A stretch of DNA of 64,000 bases from Gemmatimonadaceae bacterium (GTDB taxonomy: Bacteria > Gemmatimonadota > Gemmatimonadetes > Gemmatimonadales > Gemmatimonadaceae). The position numbers and the translations under genes were made by a program. The stretch spans positions 124,001 to 188,000 of the forward strand of contig DASXKV010000004.1 in the NCBI GenBank assembly GCA_036496605.1. The letters run 5' to 3'. The notes under the pieces were generated by a model. The model saw only the letters and a program-made list of their open reading frames with translations, searched no databases and had not been told where the DNA came from. Position 1 is the first letter of the stretch, and every line of letters starts with the position of its first letter. Below, piece after piece: positions 16,920 to 26,773 of this stretch.

Positions 16920-18656
16920 ATGGCTGCCACGTCCGAGTACCGATTGGTCGTTCCGCGCGCGACATACCTCGCTGCTCGCGCTCGCAACGCGATGCATCGC
17001 CCTATCTTCATTGGCGCGGTGAGCGTCGGGACATTCATTACTGCCCTTGTTGCCCTCGTCGTGGTCCCTCAACAAGGTCGGCGCGCCGCGCAAGCGATCG
17101 CGCCAAAGCCTGGTGAGCGGCCGGACACGATGGTACTCGTGCAAGCCGTGGCGACGGCGAATGCTCGAGTGGCATCGAGCGAGCTCGCTCTCTCAGCCGC
17201 GCGCACCAAGGCGGCGATGATAGCGCAGGCACAAGCGGATACGCTGCTCGATCCGGTCCTCGCGACACGAAGAGATTCGCTCAACCAGCGGCTTGCCGCC
17301 CTCGAAGCGTTGCTCGCCCGAACCGAGACGGCTCCCCTTGCGGCCTCTTATCGCGCCCTGGGTGAATCGCGCGAGCTCGCCGCTCATCCCGCCGTGAAGG
17401 CTCTGCTGGATTCGCTCACTGATATCGAGCGAGAGCGGGACGCGTCCGCTACATCTGGCGGCGCGGACCCGGTCTTCGTTGCTCTGACTGCGCGAGCGAC
17501 AGAGATAGGGCATGCGCTGCAAACCATCGGTGTTGCGCGACGGGACAGCCTGAGCAATGCCATTGCTATACTCGCGGCTCCAGTGCGGCCAAAGGCAAGC
17601 GAGCTCGTGCAAGCCGACACCGCGCGACGAATCGTGGCACGAGACTCCGCCACAGCAGCCGTCGCGGCAGGTACGGCCCAACTGGAAGCGGCGCGACTTC
17701 GCCTCGAGGAACTGGATCGTCGCGCCGAGCGGGCGCGTGTCCTCGCTAATCCACTGAACGCGCCACCTTATGCCATGCTCGCTTCGGCAATCGTGTTCGG
17801 GATGGTACTCGGCTTCGGCGCCGCGCTGGCTCAGGAGCTGAGGCATCCGCGGATTGCGGATGCTCGTGAGGCCGAACGAGTTGGTGGTGTGCGCGTGATC
17901 TCCGTGATTCGCCCACGTCCGCCATCGCCCGAACGCGGTCGACGTATGGCTGACCGCGTTGCGCCTCCGCACATCGATCCGGGCAACGACGCGCACCAGC
18001 TCGTCTGGCTGTTCGTCGCACCGCCAGCGTCGTCGTTGCTGATGCTGACAATCTCGGGTGAGAGTTCTCTCATCGCGGCAATCGTCGCCGCGAATTTGGG
18101 AGCTGTGGCCGCCGAGGAAGCTCGCAACGTGATCGTCATTGATACCGACGAGCGACTCTCGCCGGTCTCATCGGCTCTACGGATGAACCCACGCCCCGGG
18201 CTGCAAGACATACTCGAGGGACGCGTCAGCTGGCCGGAAGCGACGCGGCATGCGACGATTGGCCGTGATCGCGTGATCGACGTCGTACCCAGTGGAGTCG
18301 GTCACACGTCGCCGGACGCCCGTCAGGTTTCCGATTTGCTGAGGCGCGACGCGGCAAGGATGGCACGGCACTATGACACCGTTCTCGTCACTGCTTCGAG
18401 GGAGCTGACCTTGAGCGGTTTGCCCGGAGCGCTGCCAATGCACGACGTCATCTACTGCGCTCGCCTCGGCTACACTCGGCACTCCGACCTCAAAGAGGCT
18501 ATGCAGGGCATTCGACTCGCCGGAGGCAATCCACTCGGTATCGTTCTCTGGGACGACTTCGATCCTGCGCCGATCGCGCCGGCCGAAATCGCCGCTGGCG
18601 TTCCGCCCCAACGAACTGCGGAGATGGAAGCACTCGTGGGCGGCCGCGCGCGGTAG
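16920..18656 (+). CDS. Wzc/chain-length-determinant-like membrane protein with degenerate BY-kinase domain
   Basis: The 578-residue protein has transmembrane helices near residues 28-48 and 283-303 flanking an Ala-rich, coiled-coil periplasmic part. A cytoplasmic CpsD/CapB-like domain follows. In that domain the Walker A equivalent reads ISGESSLIAAIV and has no GK[ST]. Walker A' survives as VIVIDTDE, and PGLQDILEGRVSWPEAT matches the family. The C-terminus (GGRAR) lacks the tyrosine cluster. It is therefore likely a non-kinase scaffold. No glycosyltransferases or Wza/Wzy genes lie nearby, so this is an orphan. The next gene starts seven bases after the stop. Confidence 0.75.
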   Translation: MAATSEYRLVVPRATYLAARARNAMHRPIFIGAVSVGTFITALVALVVVPQQGRRAAQAIAPKPGERPDTMVLVQAVATANARVASSELALSAARTKAAMIAQAQADTLLDPVLATRRDSLNQRLAALEALLARTETAPLAASYRALGESRELAAHPAVKALLDSLTDIERERDASATSGGADPVFVALTARATEIGHALQTIGVARRDSLSNAIAILAAPVRPKASELVQADTARRIVARDSATAAVAAGTAQLEAARLRLEELDRRAERARVLANPLNAPPYAMLASAIVFGMVLGFGAALAQELRHPRIADAREAERVGGVRVISVIRPRPPSPERGRRMADRVAPPHIDPGNDAHQLVWLFVAPPASSLLMLTISGESSLIAAIVAANLGAVAAEEARNVIVIDTDERLSPVSSALRMNPRPGLQDILEGRVSWPEATRHATIGRDRVIDVVPSGVGHTSPDARQVSDLLRRDAARMARHYDTVLVTASRELTLSGLPGALPMHDVIYCARLGYTRHSDLKEAMQGIRLAGGNPLGIVLWDDFDPAPIAPAEIAAGVPPQRTAEMEALVGGRAR

Positions 18657-18662
18657 CGCAAC

Positions 18663-19112
18663 GTGTGGTCGGACGTCCTGCAGCACGCGGAGCGCCTTCA
18701 TCTACTACGCCTCTGCCTCTGGGGAGCGATTGCAACGGTCGCAAGCACGGGTGTTCTGATCATCGCGCAGGCGCGCCAGGGATCGGCTCTTTTGCGCCGC
18801 TTTGCCTGGGTGTGCGGACTGCTCGGGCTCGTCGAGCTGCTGGTCGCGTCTGTCGACTATCGAAGCGTTCCTTTGCGGGATATCTCCGGCGCAACCCGCC
18901 TCGATCGACTCGCGTGGCTTCAACTTGGTCTCTATTTCGGTCTACTCGCAGTCGGGGTGACGATTGTGGCATCCTCGCGCGTTTTGAAGATGCGAACCGC
19001 CGACGCAGGCGACCGGTCTCTTCAGGCAGAAGGCGCCGGCGTCGCGATCGCGTTGCACGGTCTGGCGCTCGTCACGCTGGAGCTACTGCTCATCGGCGAT
19101 ATTTCTCGATGA
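18663..19112 (+). CDS. four-helix membrane protein of unknown function
   Basis: The 149-residue protein has four predicted transmembrane segments (about 16-35, 43-60, 86-104 and 125-145) and little else. It starts at a GTG seven bases after the Wzc-like gene, so the two are probably co-transcribed. I recognise no family. It may be an accessory membrane subunit of the upstream protein, but that is only context. Confidence 0.6.
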   Translation: MWSDVLQHAERLHLLRLCLWGAIATVASTGVLIIAQARQGSALLRRFAWVCGLLGLVELLVASVDYRSVPLRDISGATRLDRLAWLQLGLYFGLLAVGVTIVASSRVLKMRTADAGDRSLQAEGAGVAIALHGLALVTLELLLIGDISR

Positions 19113-19173
19113 GCCCACGGCCAACTGAGATGTGCTAGCTTCGAAACATTCTGAGTGAGCCAATCGGTACGTT

Positions 19174-19659
19174 GTGGCCGAACTGACCCTCGATTTGCGG
19201 AACGTCCCCAAGTCGGACGCGTACAGAGAGCTCGAGAGCCACGTCTTGGCAGTTCTCGCGGGAATCTCCGACGAGATTGCGGCAATGGCGACGATGACCG
19301 CGCTCGCGCACCAAGCGTTCGGCCACCTGTGGACGGGCTTTTACCGAGTCGTCGAGCCAGAGCTGCTTCGAGTCGGACCGTATCAGGGCTCGTTGGGATG
19401 TCTCGAGATCGAGTTTGGGAAGGGAGTTTGCGGAACGGCCGCCGCGGAACGGCGTACGATCGTTGTGCCGGATGTCCACGCTTTTCCTGGTCACATCGCC
19501 TGCGACGCGCGCTCGCGTTCGGAGATTGTGGTACCGGTTTTTGATTCGTCGGCGGAGCTCGTTGCGGTCCTCGACATCGATTCGAGTGAGGTCGCGGCTT
19601 TTGACGAACAAGATCGCACAGGTCTTGAACGGCTCGTCCGGTGGTTTGCACGCCGCTGA
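19174..19659 (+). CDS. msrC: free methionine-(R)-sulfoxide reductase (GAF domain)
   Basis: The 161-residue single GAF domain matches fRMsr (YebR/MsrC), which reduces free Met-R-sulfoxide with thioredoxin. Diagnostic segments are HLWTGFYRV, GPYQGSLGCLEIEFGKGVCGTAAAE, PDVHAFPGHIACDARSRSEIVVP and LDIDSSEVAAFDEQD. The three conserved cysteines (LGC, GVCG, HIAC) are all present, so it should be active. The start is a GTG. Confidence 0.92.
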   Translation: MAELTLDLRNVPKSDAYRELESHVLAVLAGISDEIAAMATMTALAHQAFGHLWTGFYRVVEPELLRVGPYQGSLGCLEIEFGKGVCGTAAAERRTIVVPDVHAFPGHIACDARSRSEIVVPVFDSSAELVAVLDIDSSEVAAFDEQDRTGLERLVRWFARR

Positions 19660-19741
19660 CATGAGCGTCTGTAGAGCAGCAATCGAGCGCGCTATCGAGG
19701 TCGATGCACGCTCTCTAGCGCCGCGCTAACTTTCTCTGCCG

Positions 19742-20395
19742 ATGACGATCAACGGGTACTCTGATCGAATCAACCACGCGCTTGCCTTCGCCGCGAAGCA
19801 TCACGATCGACAGGTGCGTAAAGGAACGCGTCTGCCGTATCTGACGCATCCGGCGAACGTGGCGATCGTTCTCACTCGTTATGGGCGCGATGAGGACACC
19901 GTAGTTGCCGGCATCCTGCACGACGTCATCGAAGACTGCGTGCGCGAGAATTACACGCGGGCGACGCTGGAGCAGCGCATCGGCGACAAGTTCGGCATGA
20001 CGGTTCTCGACACGGTGCTCGCGGTGACAAACCGCATCACCGATGACAGCGGCATGGAGCTGTCGAGCGAGGAACGCAAGGACGATTATCTCGAGCGGCT
20101 CGCCGATGCGAGCGAATCTGCCCGTTGGGTATGCGCGGCTGACAAGCTCCACAATGCCGGCACGATCGCCGCGGATCTGAGGCGCACGATCGATCCGGCA
20201 ACCGTGTGGGGCCGATTCAACGCTGGTCGCGAGGGAACGGTGCGATGGTATCGGCGCGTCTACGAACGGCTGCGCACGATCGGCTTTACGGCACCGATCA
20301 TGGACGAGCTGCGCCGCGTCGTCGAGAGTCTGGAGGAATTGGCCGAGAGCGGCGTCGCCGCTGAAAGCGGAGGCACCACGCCGGGGGGCCGTTAG
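19742..20395 (+). CDS. HD-domain phosphohydrolase, SpoT/MESH1-like (small alarmone hydrolase type)
   Basis: The 217-residue protein carries the RelA/SpoT hydrolase-domain pattern without synthetase, TGS or ACT domains: HALAFAAKHHDRQVRKGTRLPYLTHP, AGILHDVIEDC (HD motif) and ADKLHNAGTI. Stand-alone proteins of this type hydrolyse (p)ppGpp. That function is inferred here, since related HD proteins act on other nucleotides. It ends in a TAG that lies within a GTTAGGC heptamer. Confidence 0.82.
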   Translation: MTINGYSDRINHALAFAAKHHDRQVRKGTRLPYLTHPANVAIVLTRYGRDEDTVVAGILHDVIEDCVRENYTRATLEQRIGDKFGMTVLDTVLAVTNRITDDSGMELSSEERKDDYLERLADASESARWVCAADKLHNAGTIAADLRRTIDPATVWGRFNAGREGTVRWYRRVYERLRTIGFTAPIMDELRRVVESLEELAESGVAAESGGTTPGGR

Positions 20396-20402
20396 GCCGC
20401 TG

Positions 20403-21641
20403 TCACCGCGCCTGGAGTACGGCCTGGCTCGACGGATAGCGGGTCCGCACGTACTCCTCGAGGATCGAGAGAAACTCGGGAACGATCCCCTCGCCGCGAA
20501 GGGTCGTCAGTAGCTTGCCGTCCACGTAAACGGGGGCCTTCGGTTCCTCAAACGTGCCGGGCAGCGAGATGCCAATATTCGCGTGCTTCGATTCGCCTGG
20601 ACCGTTGACGACACAGCCCATGACGGCGACGCGCATCTCCTCGACACCCGGATGCCGCTCGCGCCACACCGGCATCTGCTCGCGGACGTAGCCCTGAATA
20701 TCCTCGGCCATCTGCTGAAAGAACGTCGACGTGGTGCGCCCGCATCCGGGACAGGCGGTGACCTGAGGCGCAAAGCTCCGCAGGCCTAACGACTGAAGGA
20801 TCTGCTGCGCAACCAACACCTCTTCCGTTCGATCGCCATTTGGGCGCGGTGTGAGCGAGACACGAATGGTGTCGCCGATTCCTTCCGCGAGCACGATCGA
20901 CAAACCGGCCGTGCTCGCGACAATTCCCTTCATCCCGAGGCCGGCTTCGGTCAGACCGAGGTGTAGAGGATAATCGCAACGGGCGGCCAGTCGTCTGTAT
21001 ACCTCGACGAGATCGGCGACGCCCGAGACTTTCGCCGAAATGAGGATGCGATCATGCGCCAATCCGACTTCCTCGGCGAGCTCCGCGGAACGGAGCGCGC
21101 TGGCAATCATCGCGTCGATGTAGACCTCATGAGAGTCACGCGGCTCCAGGGCGCGCGCGTTCTCGTCCATCATCTGCGTGAGGAGATCCTGATCGAGCGA
21201 TCCCCAGTTCACGCCGATGCGCACCGGCTTGCCGTTGTCGACTGCGATCCGAACGATCGTTCGAAAGTTCTCATCGCGGCGCTTCCCGCCAACATTACCG
21301 GGGTTGATGCGGTATTTGGCGAGGGCACGCGCACAGTCCGGATACCTGGCCAGCAACAGGTGGCCGTTGTAGTGGAAATCGCCAATGACGGGGACCTCGC
21401 ACCCCTCGTCCGTCGCACGACGCACGATCTCGGGAACCGCTGCCGCCGCCTGTTCGTTGTTCACCGTGACGCGAACGAGTTGCGAGCCAGCACGAGCCAG
21501 CGCAACGACCTGCGCCGCCGTCGCGACCGCGTCGGCGGTGTCGGTGTTCGTCATCGATTGGACGACGATGGGATAGGCGCTGCCGACCGGAACGTCGCCG
21601 ATCCAGGCGGTGGCGGTCTGTCTGCGAGTGCGAAAGGTCAC
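20403..21641 (-). CDS. ispG: 4-hydroxy-3-methylbut-2-enyl diphosphate synthase IspG (GcpE)
   Basis: This iron-sulfur enzyme converts MEcPP to HMBPP in the MEP isoprenoid pathway. The 412 residues include VQSMTNTDT, the TIM-barrel part and the C-terminal [4Fe-4S] domain with [10 protein letters not shown] and the third Cys in [23 protein letters not shown] at 21641 gives an N-terminus ([17 protein letters not shown]) that matches other IspG proteins; a longer frame runs to 21770 but reads into the promoter area. No strong ribosome site is seen, so the start is the uncertain part. Confidence 0.95.
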   Translation of the reverse strand: MTFRTRRQTATAWIGDVPVGSAYPIVVQSMTNTDTADAVATAAQVVALARAGSQLVRVTVNNEQAAAAVPEIVRRATDEGCEVPVIGDFHYNGHLLLARYPDCARALAKYRINPGNVGGKRRDENFRTIVRIAVDNGKPVRIGVNWGSLDQDLLTQMMDENARALEPRDSHEVYIDAMIASALRSAELAEEVGLAHDRILISAKVSGVADLVEVYRRLAARCDYPLHLGLTEAGLGMKGIVASTAGLSIVLAEGIGDTIRVSLTPRPNGDRTEEVLVAQQILQSLGLRSFAPQVTACPGCGRTTSTFFQQMAEDIQGYVREQMPVWRERHPGVEEMRVAVMGCVVNGPGESKHANIGISLPGTFEEPKAPVYVDGKLLTTLRGEGIVPEFLSILEEYVRTRYPSSQAVLQAR

Positions 21642-21781
21642 GATGGAAGGACGTTGACGGCGAATTACACCCGTAAAAGATACTCGTCGCGAGAGGGCCT
21701 GCTCAATTGCCGTTGCGCGGGCCGTAGCGGTAGCTTTGCCTCGCAACCGCGCGCGAGACCACCTCTTCAAGGATGTGGGTG

Positions 21782-22231
21782 ATGGCTACTGCTTCCGATG
21801 TCCCACCTGACGAGTCGGCACCGGCTCCGGTTCCGGAACAGACCCCGCCGAACGTGCATCGGCATCGTCGCCGCTGGCCATGGGTCCTCGCGGGCGTCAT
21901 CATCTCGCCGGCCGTGCTTCTCGCGCTATGGACCGTCGTTGCGTTGAACTACTCGTACTCGCGCGGTGATCGAGCGGGCTACGTTCAGAAGTTCTCACGA
22001 AAAGGGTGGATCTGCAAAACGTGGGAAGGCGAGTTGGCGATGGTCAACGTGCCCGGCGCGCTACAGGAGCGATGGGAGTTCACCGTTCGGGATGACAGTA
22101 TCGCGCAGATAATCACCCGATCGATGGGCCAACGGGTCTCATTGACCTACGATCAGCACCAAGGTGTCCCAACCGCCTGCTTTGGTGAGACGGAATACTT
22201 CGTCACCGGGGTCCGAGTGCTCGGGCAATAG
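21782..22231 (+). CDS. single-span membrane protein of a family often mislabelled 6-phosphogluconate dehydrogenase
   Basis: The 149-residue protein has a Pro-rich cytoplasmic start and one transmembrane helix (about residues 33-57). A conserved extracytoplasmic part follows: [43 protein letters not shown] and [12 protein letters not shown]. From memory, similar proteins occur widely in Proteobacteria and Bacteroidota under a mistaken dehydrogenase name. It has no Rossmann motif and is not a dehydrogenase. The ATG at 21782 has AAGGA nine bases upstream; an ATG at 21773 is possible. Function unknown. Confidence 0.75.
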   Translation: MATASDVPPDESAPAPVPEQTPPNVHRHRRRWPWVLAGVIISPAVLLALWTVVALNYSYSRGDRAGYVQKFSRKGWICKTWEGELAMVNVPGALQERWEFTVRDDSIAQIITRSMGQRVSLTYDQHQGVPTACFGETEYFVTGVRVLGQ

Positions 22232-22280
22232 TAACGATGGCTATTGACCGACTTTAGCAGTCCTCTTACTTTTTCGCCGC

Positions 22281-22322
22281 GTCTGAAGCCGGGCCCGCCG
22301 GTTCTCGGGTCCGGCTTCAGAC
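22281..22322 (+). terminator. strong hairpin between the membrane-protein gene and cspA
   Basis: Arms GTCTGAAGCCGG (22281-22292) and CCGGCTTCAGAC (22311-22322) pair perfectly. The stem extends five more pairs inward, including one G-U, leaving an eight-base loop. No T-run follows, so it may be a rho-assisted terminator or a structured 5' leader of the cold-shock gene that starts 94 bases later. Confidence 0.55.
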
Positions 22323-22416
22323 GTCTGAGGAACTGCGATCACATGGTGTGGTCGTGGACAAGGTAAATCGTCCCGCGGCGTGCCCGCGACGGCGACCGCA
22401 CATTTGAGGAGCAGGT

Positions 22417-22629
22417 ATGCGTACGACCGGCAAAGTGAAGTGGTTCAACGACGCGAAGGGTTTTGGCTTCATTACCCCCGACAGCGGTGACAAAGACTGC
22501 TTCGTGCACTACAGCGCGATCCAGGGCAACGGCTTCAAGAGTCTTGCCGAGGGAGAGCCCGTGGAGTTCGATCTCGTTCAGGGACAGAAGGGGCCAGCCG
22601 CCGAGAACGTGGTGAAGGCCGCGAACTGA
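22417..22629 (+). CDS. cspA: cold-shock domain protein CspA
   Basis: The 70-residue single cold-shock domain has RNP1 (KGFGFI, residues 14-19) and an RNP2 variant (DCFVHY; VFVHF is usual). It should bind single-stranded RNA/DNA as an RNA chaperone. The gene has its own hairpin upstream and a terminator downstream, so it is probably monocistronic. A second copy lies at 42376-42582 and shares GFKSLAEG and VQGQKGP. Confidence 0.96.
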   Translation: MRTTGKVKWFNDAKGFGFITPDSGDKDCFVHYSAIQGNGFKSLAEGEPVEFDLVQGQKGPAAENVVKAAN

Positions 22630-22651
22630 GGCCGGCGTCGCGCGACAAATT

Positions 22652-22688
22652 AAGAGAGCCGGGCGATGCAACACCGCCCGGCTCTCTT
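22652..22688 (+). terminator. terminator of cspA
   Basis: A 14-bp perfect stem (AAGAGAGCCGGGCG at 22652-22665 with its complement at 22675-22688) has a nine-base loop and starts 22 bases after the cspA stop. A short T-containing tail follows. Confidence 0.85.
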
Positions 22689-22744
22689 GCGTTTCATCCG
22701 GCGTGTACCACGCGCAGCTCACCTCCTTCATCCCGGAGATGCAC

Positions 22745-23278
22745 GTGACCAGAACGAGCTATTTGCGAGCGCTCATCGTGGCCTTCATGGCCGTCGCTCT
22801 ATCGAGCGTTCGCGCAACGAGCCAATCACCGGCGCGAGTTGGTATGGCGGTCGGAGTCACCGCACCGGTCAGCGCCTATGGCAGCGACAAGAACGTCGGC
22901 TACCACGTCGAGTTGCTCGTCGACGTTCGCGTTCCGGCGACTCCGCTGGGATTTCGCATCGACGGGGCGTTTCACGACATGAAGTACACTGGCAACTCGA
23001 CGAGAGACCAGATTTTCATGGCCACCGGCGACGCGGTACTCCGGGTGCCGACGGGAACCACCCTCACGCCGTATCTGTTGGGAGGCGTCGGCATCTACAA
23101 CAGCGAGCACAACCTCTTTCTCGCGACTCACCCGGCGACGGACTTCGGTGTGAACGTGGGCGGCGGCGTCCGCATCGAGCTCAGCGAGGTGACGACGTTT
23201 GTCGAGGCACGGTACCATCGCACGAGTGGCAATGCGGCGATTCGAATGCTGCCGGTCTCGCTCGGAATCCTCTTCTGA
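22745..23278 (+). CDS. small outer-membrane beta-barrel protein
   Basis: The protein is about 177 residues long. It has a signal peptide (YLRALIVAFMAVALSSVRA) and then eight or so amphipathic strands typical of the OmpW/OmpX-like fold (GMAVGVTAPVS, YHVELLVDVRV, TLTPYLLGGVGIYNS, FVEARYHR), ending in a terminal Phe. The GTG at 22745 is preferred because GGAG sits six bases before it; an ATG at 22739 is the alternative. Ligand unknown. Confidence 0.78.
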   Translation: MTRTSYLRALIVAFMAVALSSVRATSQSPARVGMAVGVTAPVSAYGSDKNVGYHVELLVDVRVPATPLGFRIDGAFHDMKYTGNSTRDQIFMATGDAVLRVPTGTTLTPYLLGGVGIYNSEHNLFLATHPATDFGVNVGGGVRIELSEVTTFVEARYHRTSGNAAIRMLPVSLGILF

Positions 23279-23316
23279 CCCCGAGCGCCTTGCTTCGTCG
23301 TTTTGCCTAACGAGGC

Positions 23317-24735
23317 TCAGCGTGTTGCGACGTCGAGCGCGCGCTGCGCGGCCTCCAACTGGGCTCGCACGGCCGAAGGCCCAGTCCCGCCCTCGACTTC
23401 GCGGTGTTCCACCGAGCGATAAGCGGAGAGCGCATCGAAAACGTCCTCGCCGAACAAAGCGTGCGCGGCCCCGAACTCGCTGAACGGCAGCGAGTGCATT
23501 TCCGTCCCGCGCTCCTCGCATGTCCGCACGAGATGACCAACGGCCCCGTGCGCCTCACGGAACGTTGCGCCCCTGCGCACGAGATAATCGGCGAGGTCCG
23601 TCGCCATCATCGTCGACGAGAGCGCGGCCCGCATTCGGTCGCTGCGGAACGTGCATTCGGCCAGCGCACCAGCGACCGCCGGCAGCACGAGCAGCAACGT
23701 ATCGACGGCGTCGAAGACGATGCGCTTGTCGTCTTGTAGATCCTTGTTGTAGCTCGAGGGTAAGCCCTTCAGCGTCGCAAGGAGCGTCGTTAGGCCACCG
23801 AGCATGCGGGCGGCCGATCCACGGGCAAGTTCGAGTGCATCCGGGTTACGCTTCTGCGGCATCATGCTCGAACCGGATGTGAACCGATCTCCGAACTGGA
23901 CGAAGCCAAACTCGCTGGAACCGTACAGAATGAGATCTTCGGCAAGACGCGATAGATGACTGCCGATGAGCGCGGTGCCGAACAAGAGTTCGGCGACGAA
24001 ATCGCGGTCGCTGACAGCGTCGATCGAGTTAGGCGTAACCGCGTCGAATCCTAACGTACCCTGGAGCAACGTCCTCGAAATCGGGTAGGCACAGCCTGCG
24101 GCGGCGCCGGATCCAAGCGGCAGAACGGCCGCGCCCTTCGCCGCCGCGCGCAAGCGCGCACGATCCCGTTCGAGCGGCCAAAAGTGCGCAAGCAACCAGT
24201 GAGCAGCGGAGACCGGTATCGCTCGCTGCAAGTGCGTGTACGACGGCATCAATGACGTTTCGAGGCCGTGGGCCTGATCGATCATCACTTGCTGCAACTG
24301 TCGCACGGCGATATCCAGCTCTGCCGTCGCGGTCATGGCCCACATGCGGGTCGCCGTCGCAACCTGGTCATTGCGACTTCGGCCCGTGTGGAGCTTCGAG
24401 GCGACGTCGCCCACCTCGTCGTGCAGCAATCGATCGATGAACGTGTGCACGTCCTCGTCCGATGCGATTGGTTGAACGCCCGACTCGATCCTTCGCGCTG
24501 CGGCATCGAGTCCTCGCTCGATGTCGTTACATTCGCCGATCGTGAGGACTCCGGCGCCGTACAGCGCCATCGCCCACGCCTTCGACAACTCGATATCGAA
24601 GGGCCAGAGTCGTATGTCGACGCCGATCGAATTATTGAGCGCGTCGAATTGTGGCGCCGTTCCGCCTCCCGCAAAGCGACCACCCCAAAGCTTGTGCGCT
24701 TTGGCCGCGGCCTCGACGAAGGCCGCGGTCGTCAT
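23317..24735 (-). CDS. argH: argininosuccinate lyase ArgH
   Basis: ArgH splits argininosuccinate to arginine and fumarate, the last step of arginine synthesis. The 472-residue protein shows [47 protein letters not shown], the catalytic HLQRA region and the fumarase-superfamily signature [12 protein letters not shown]. The ATG overlaps the argG stop by four bases, so the two are translated together. Confidence 0.98.
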   Translation of the reverse strand: MTTAAFVEAAAKAHKLWGGRFAGGGTAPQFDALNNSIGVDIRLWPFDIELSKAWAMALYGAGVLTIGECNDIERGLDAAARRIESGVQPIASDEDVHTFIDRLLHDEVGDVASKLHTGRSRNDQVATATRMWAMTATAELDIAVRQLQQVMIDQAHGLETSLMPSYTHLQRAIPVSAAHWLLAHFWPLERDRARLRAAAKGAAVLPLGSGAAAGCAYPISRTLLQGTLGFDAVTPNSIDAVSDRDFVAELLFGTALIGSHLSRLAEDLILYGSSEFGFVQFGDRFTSGSSMMPQKRNPDALELARGSAARMLGGLTTLLATLKGLPSSYNKDLQDDKRIVFDAVDTLLLVLPAVAGALAECTFRSDRMRAALSSTMMATDLADYLVRRGATFREAHGAVGHLVRTCEERGTEMHSLPFSEFGAAHALFGEDVFDALSAYRSVEHREVEGGTGPSAVRAQLEAAQRALDVATR

Positions 24736-26060
24736 GCGACCGCCAGCTCCGGCGGCGGTGCTGCCTCATCGAGCGCCTGCGACTCGGTGACCGATGCGCC
24801 TTTTGTCTCGTGCCCTTGAAGGACAGCATCAGCCGTTTCCGCGCTGCTCTCAGTGCGCGCGATCTCCTGATCCTTCAGCGCGCGAACGCGGGCGGGAAGG
24901 GCGAAGAGGCGGATGAATCCCGCGGCGTCGCTTTGCTGATATACGTCGTCCTCGCCGAAGGTTACGAAACGCTCGTCGTAGAGAGCATGGGCGCTCTCGC
25001 GCCCGACAACAGCGGCAGAGCCCTTGTACAGCCGAAGCGCGACGGTGCCCGACACGCGCGTCTGGGTTGCGGTGACGAACGCGTCATACGCCTCGCGCTC
25101 GGTCGTCCACCAGCGACCCTCGTAAACGAGGTCCGCGTAACGAGGAGCAATGAGGTCTTTCGCCGCGAGTGTACGACGATCCAAAACGAGTTGCTCGAGC
25201 TCCGAATGTGCCGAGTAGAGGAGCGCACCGCCCGGCGTCTCGTAGACACCGCGCGACTTCATTCCAACGAGCCGATCCTCCACGAGATCGACGACACCGA
25301 CACCGTGCTTGCCACCGATCGCGTTGAGTGTTTCGATCAATGCTACCGCATCAAGGCGCTCGCCGTTCACCGACACCGGCGTTCCCTGCTCGAAGCCGAT
25401 AACGACCGTCTCTGGCACATCTGGAGCCTCGAATGGCGTCGCGGTGAGCTGAAGCAGGTCGTCGGGCGGCGCTGCGTTCGGATCCTCGAGGATTCCGCCC
25501 TCGTGCGAGAGGTGCCAGAGGTTGGCATCTCGGGAATAGATCTTTTCCTTGGTCGCTGCGACCGGAATCCCGCGCTCCGCGGCGTACGCGATCGCATCCT
25601 CTCGGCTGCGAATGTGCCATTCACGCCAGGGCGCGATCACCGGAAGATCCGGTGCAAACGCAGCGTAGGTGAGCTCGAAGCGGACCTGATCGTTGCCCTT
25701 TCCGGTGCAGCCGTGCGCCAGCGCATCCGCGCCAACTCGTCGCGCGACCTCGACTTGGCGACGGGCGATGAGTGGCCGCGCCATCGACGTGCCGAGGAGA
25801 TACTTGCGGTTATAGACCGCGCCCGCGCGAAGCGTCGGAAAGATGAAGTCGCAAACGAACTCCTCGCGCAGATCCTCGACGTAGCACTCGAGGGCACCCG
25901 AGGCGATGGCTTTGGCGCGGACGCCCGCCAGTTCACGCTGCCCCTGTCCGATGTCCGCGGCTACGCAGATGACCTGGGCATCATAGTGCTCGCGCAACCA
26001 GGGTACGATGATGGATGTGTCGAGGCCGCCCGAGTAGGCGAGCACGATAGTGCGAGGCAT
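24732..26060 (-). CDS. argG: argininosuccinate synthase ArgG
   Basis: ArgG joins citrulline and aspartate with ATP. The 442 residues start [22 protein letters not shown], with the P-loop-like SGGLDTS, and continue with [15 protein letters not shown] and the substrate-binding core. About 40 Ala/Glu-rich residues form a C-terminal extension beyond the usual end. The ATG at 26060 is fixed by the family N-terminus. Just upstream is a promoter whose -10 region is covered by an ArgR-type palindrome. Confidence 0.97.
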   Translation of the reverse strand: MPRTIVLAYSGGLDTSIIVPWLREHYDAQVICVAADIGQGQRELAGVRAKAIASGALECYVEDLREEFVCDFIFPTLRAGAVYNRKYLLGTSMARPLIARRQVEVARRVGADALAHGCTGKGNDQVRFELTYAAFAPDLPVIAPWREWHIRSREDAIAYAAERGIPVAATKEKIYSRDANLWHLSHEGGILEDPNAAPPDDLLQLTATPFEAPDVPETVVIGFEQGTPVSVNGERLDAVALIETLNAIGGKHGVGVVDLVEDRLVGMKSRGVYETPGGALLYSAHSELEQLVLDRRTLAAKDLIAPRYADLVYEGRWWTTEREAYDAFVTATQTRVSGTVALRLYKGSAAVVGRESAHALYDERFVTFGEDDVYQQSDAAGFIRLFALPARVRALKDQEIARTESSAETADAVLQGHETKGASVTESQALDEAAPPPELAVA

Positions 26061-26080
26061 GTCAGCTCCGTTGCGCCAAG

Positions 26081-26128
26081 TTATGCAGTCGACTTGCATA
26101 ATTAAGCGCGTGGCTTGAGCCGAGTCAA
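26081..26128 (-). promoter_or_regulatory. argG promoter with ArgR-type box
   Basis: On the minus strand a -35 TTGACT (26123-26128) and a -10 TAATTA (26099-26104) are 18 bases apart. The inverted repeat TTATGCA-N7-TGCATAA (26081-26101) overlaps the -10 and start region. It resembles the AT-rich ARG boxes bound by ArgR and lies 20 bp from the argG start codon. Confidence 0.7.
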
Positions 26129-26180
26129 TATGGCGTTTCGCCCGCCGCATCATGCAGGGGACGAAGTCTCGTTCGAGACC

Positions 26181-26654
26181 TCACGCCCGTGCCTGAGGTC
26201 GGCGGCCGGCCATGGCCTGGAGGCGCTGAGCGAGCTCGATTCGCGCCTGCGAAGAGCGACAGACAATCAGGATCGTGTTCTCGCCCCCGATGGTGCCGAT
26301 GATTTCAGGCCAGTCCTGCGCGTCGATCGCTTCGGCGATGGGTTGAGCGCCGCCTGGGAGCGTATGCAGAACCAGGAGCTCACTCACGCCGTCGACCGCA
26401 TCGAAGAGTTGCGGTAAGAGCGCTTCGAGAGACGGCTTACCTTCGTCACCGCCGAGCGCCTCCGGCCGCATATACCGAACGCCATCGTCCGTGGGTGCGC
26501 GGACCAGCCCGAGTTCACGAAGGTCGCGAGATAAAGTGGCCTGAGTGACGCTCCACCCACGATTTTCGAGCAACTTGCGGAGCTCCTCCTGGCTGGCGAC
26601 GGCGTGGCTGCCGACCAGCTGAAGAATGGCTTCCTGTCGCTCGAATTTCTTCAT
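26181..26654 (-). CDS. argR: arginine repressor ArgR
   Basis: The 157-residue hexameric, arginine-sensing repressor has an N-terminal winged helix (KKFERQEAILQLVGSHAVASQEELRKLL and TQATLSRDLRELGLV). The C-terminal arginine-binding core has LPGGAQPIAEAID and GTIGGENTILIVC. The ATG at 26654 is fixed by the family N-terminus. It lies between argG and the divergent argC, and probably represses both directions through boxes at 26081-26101 and 26747-26773. Confidence 0.97.
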   Translation of the reverse strand: MKKFERQEAILQLVGSHAVASQEELRKLLENRGWSVTQATLSRDLRELGLVRAPTDDGVRYMRPEALGGDEGKPSLEALLPQLFDAVDGVSELLVLHTLPGGAQPIAEAIDAQDWPEIIGTIGGENTILIVCRSSQARIELAQRLQAMAGRRPQARA

Positions 26655-26729
26655 ACTCGGTTCGCGTTCCACGGACGGTAGGATAGCAGGTCCGAGCCAT
26701 AGTCGACAGCACCAGATCTCCAGCCGGCA

Positions 26730-26773
26730 TTGACTCGCCCTCGACGCATTATTATGCATTCCGGGTGAATAAA
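26730..26773 (+). promoter_or_regulatory. argC promoter with two ArgR-type boxes
   Basis: A -35 TTGACT (26730-26735) and a -10 TATGCA (26753-26758) are 17 bases apart. A palindromic GCATTATTATGCA spans the -10, and TGAATAAAATGC immediately follows, running into the argC start codon. The expected transcription start near 26765 would leave almost no leader before the ATG at 26774. Confidence 0.65.

Noticed and set aside
24651-26105. 484-codon plus-strand frame opposite argG/argH
   Set aside because: Antisense shadow of two well-conserved genes; no motif and no ribosome site of note.
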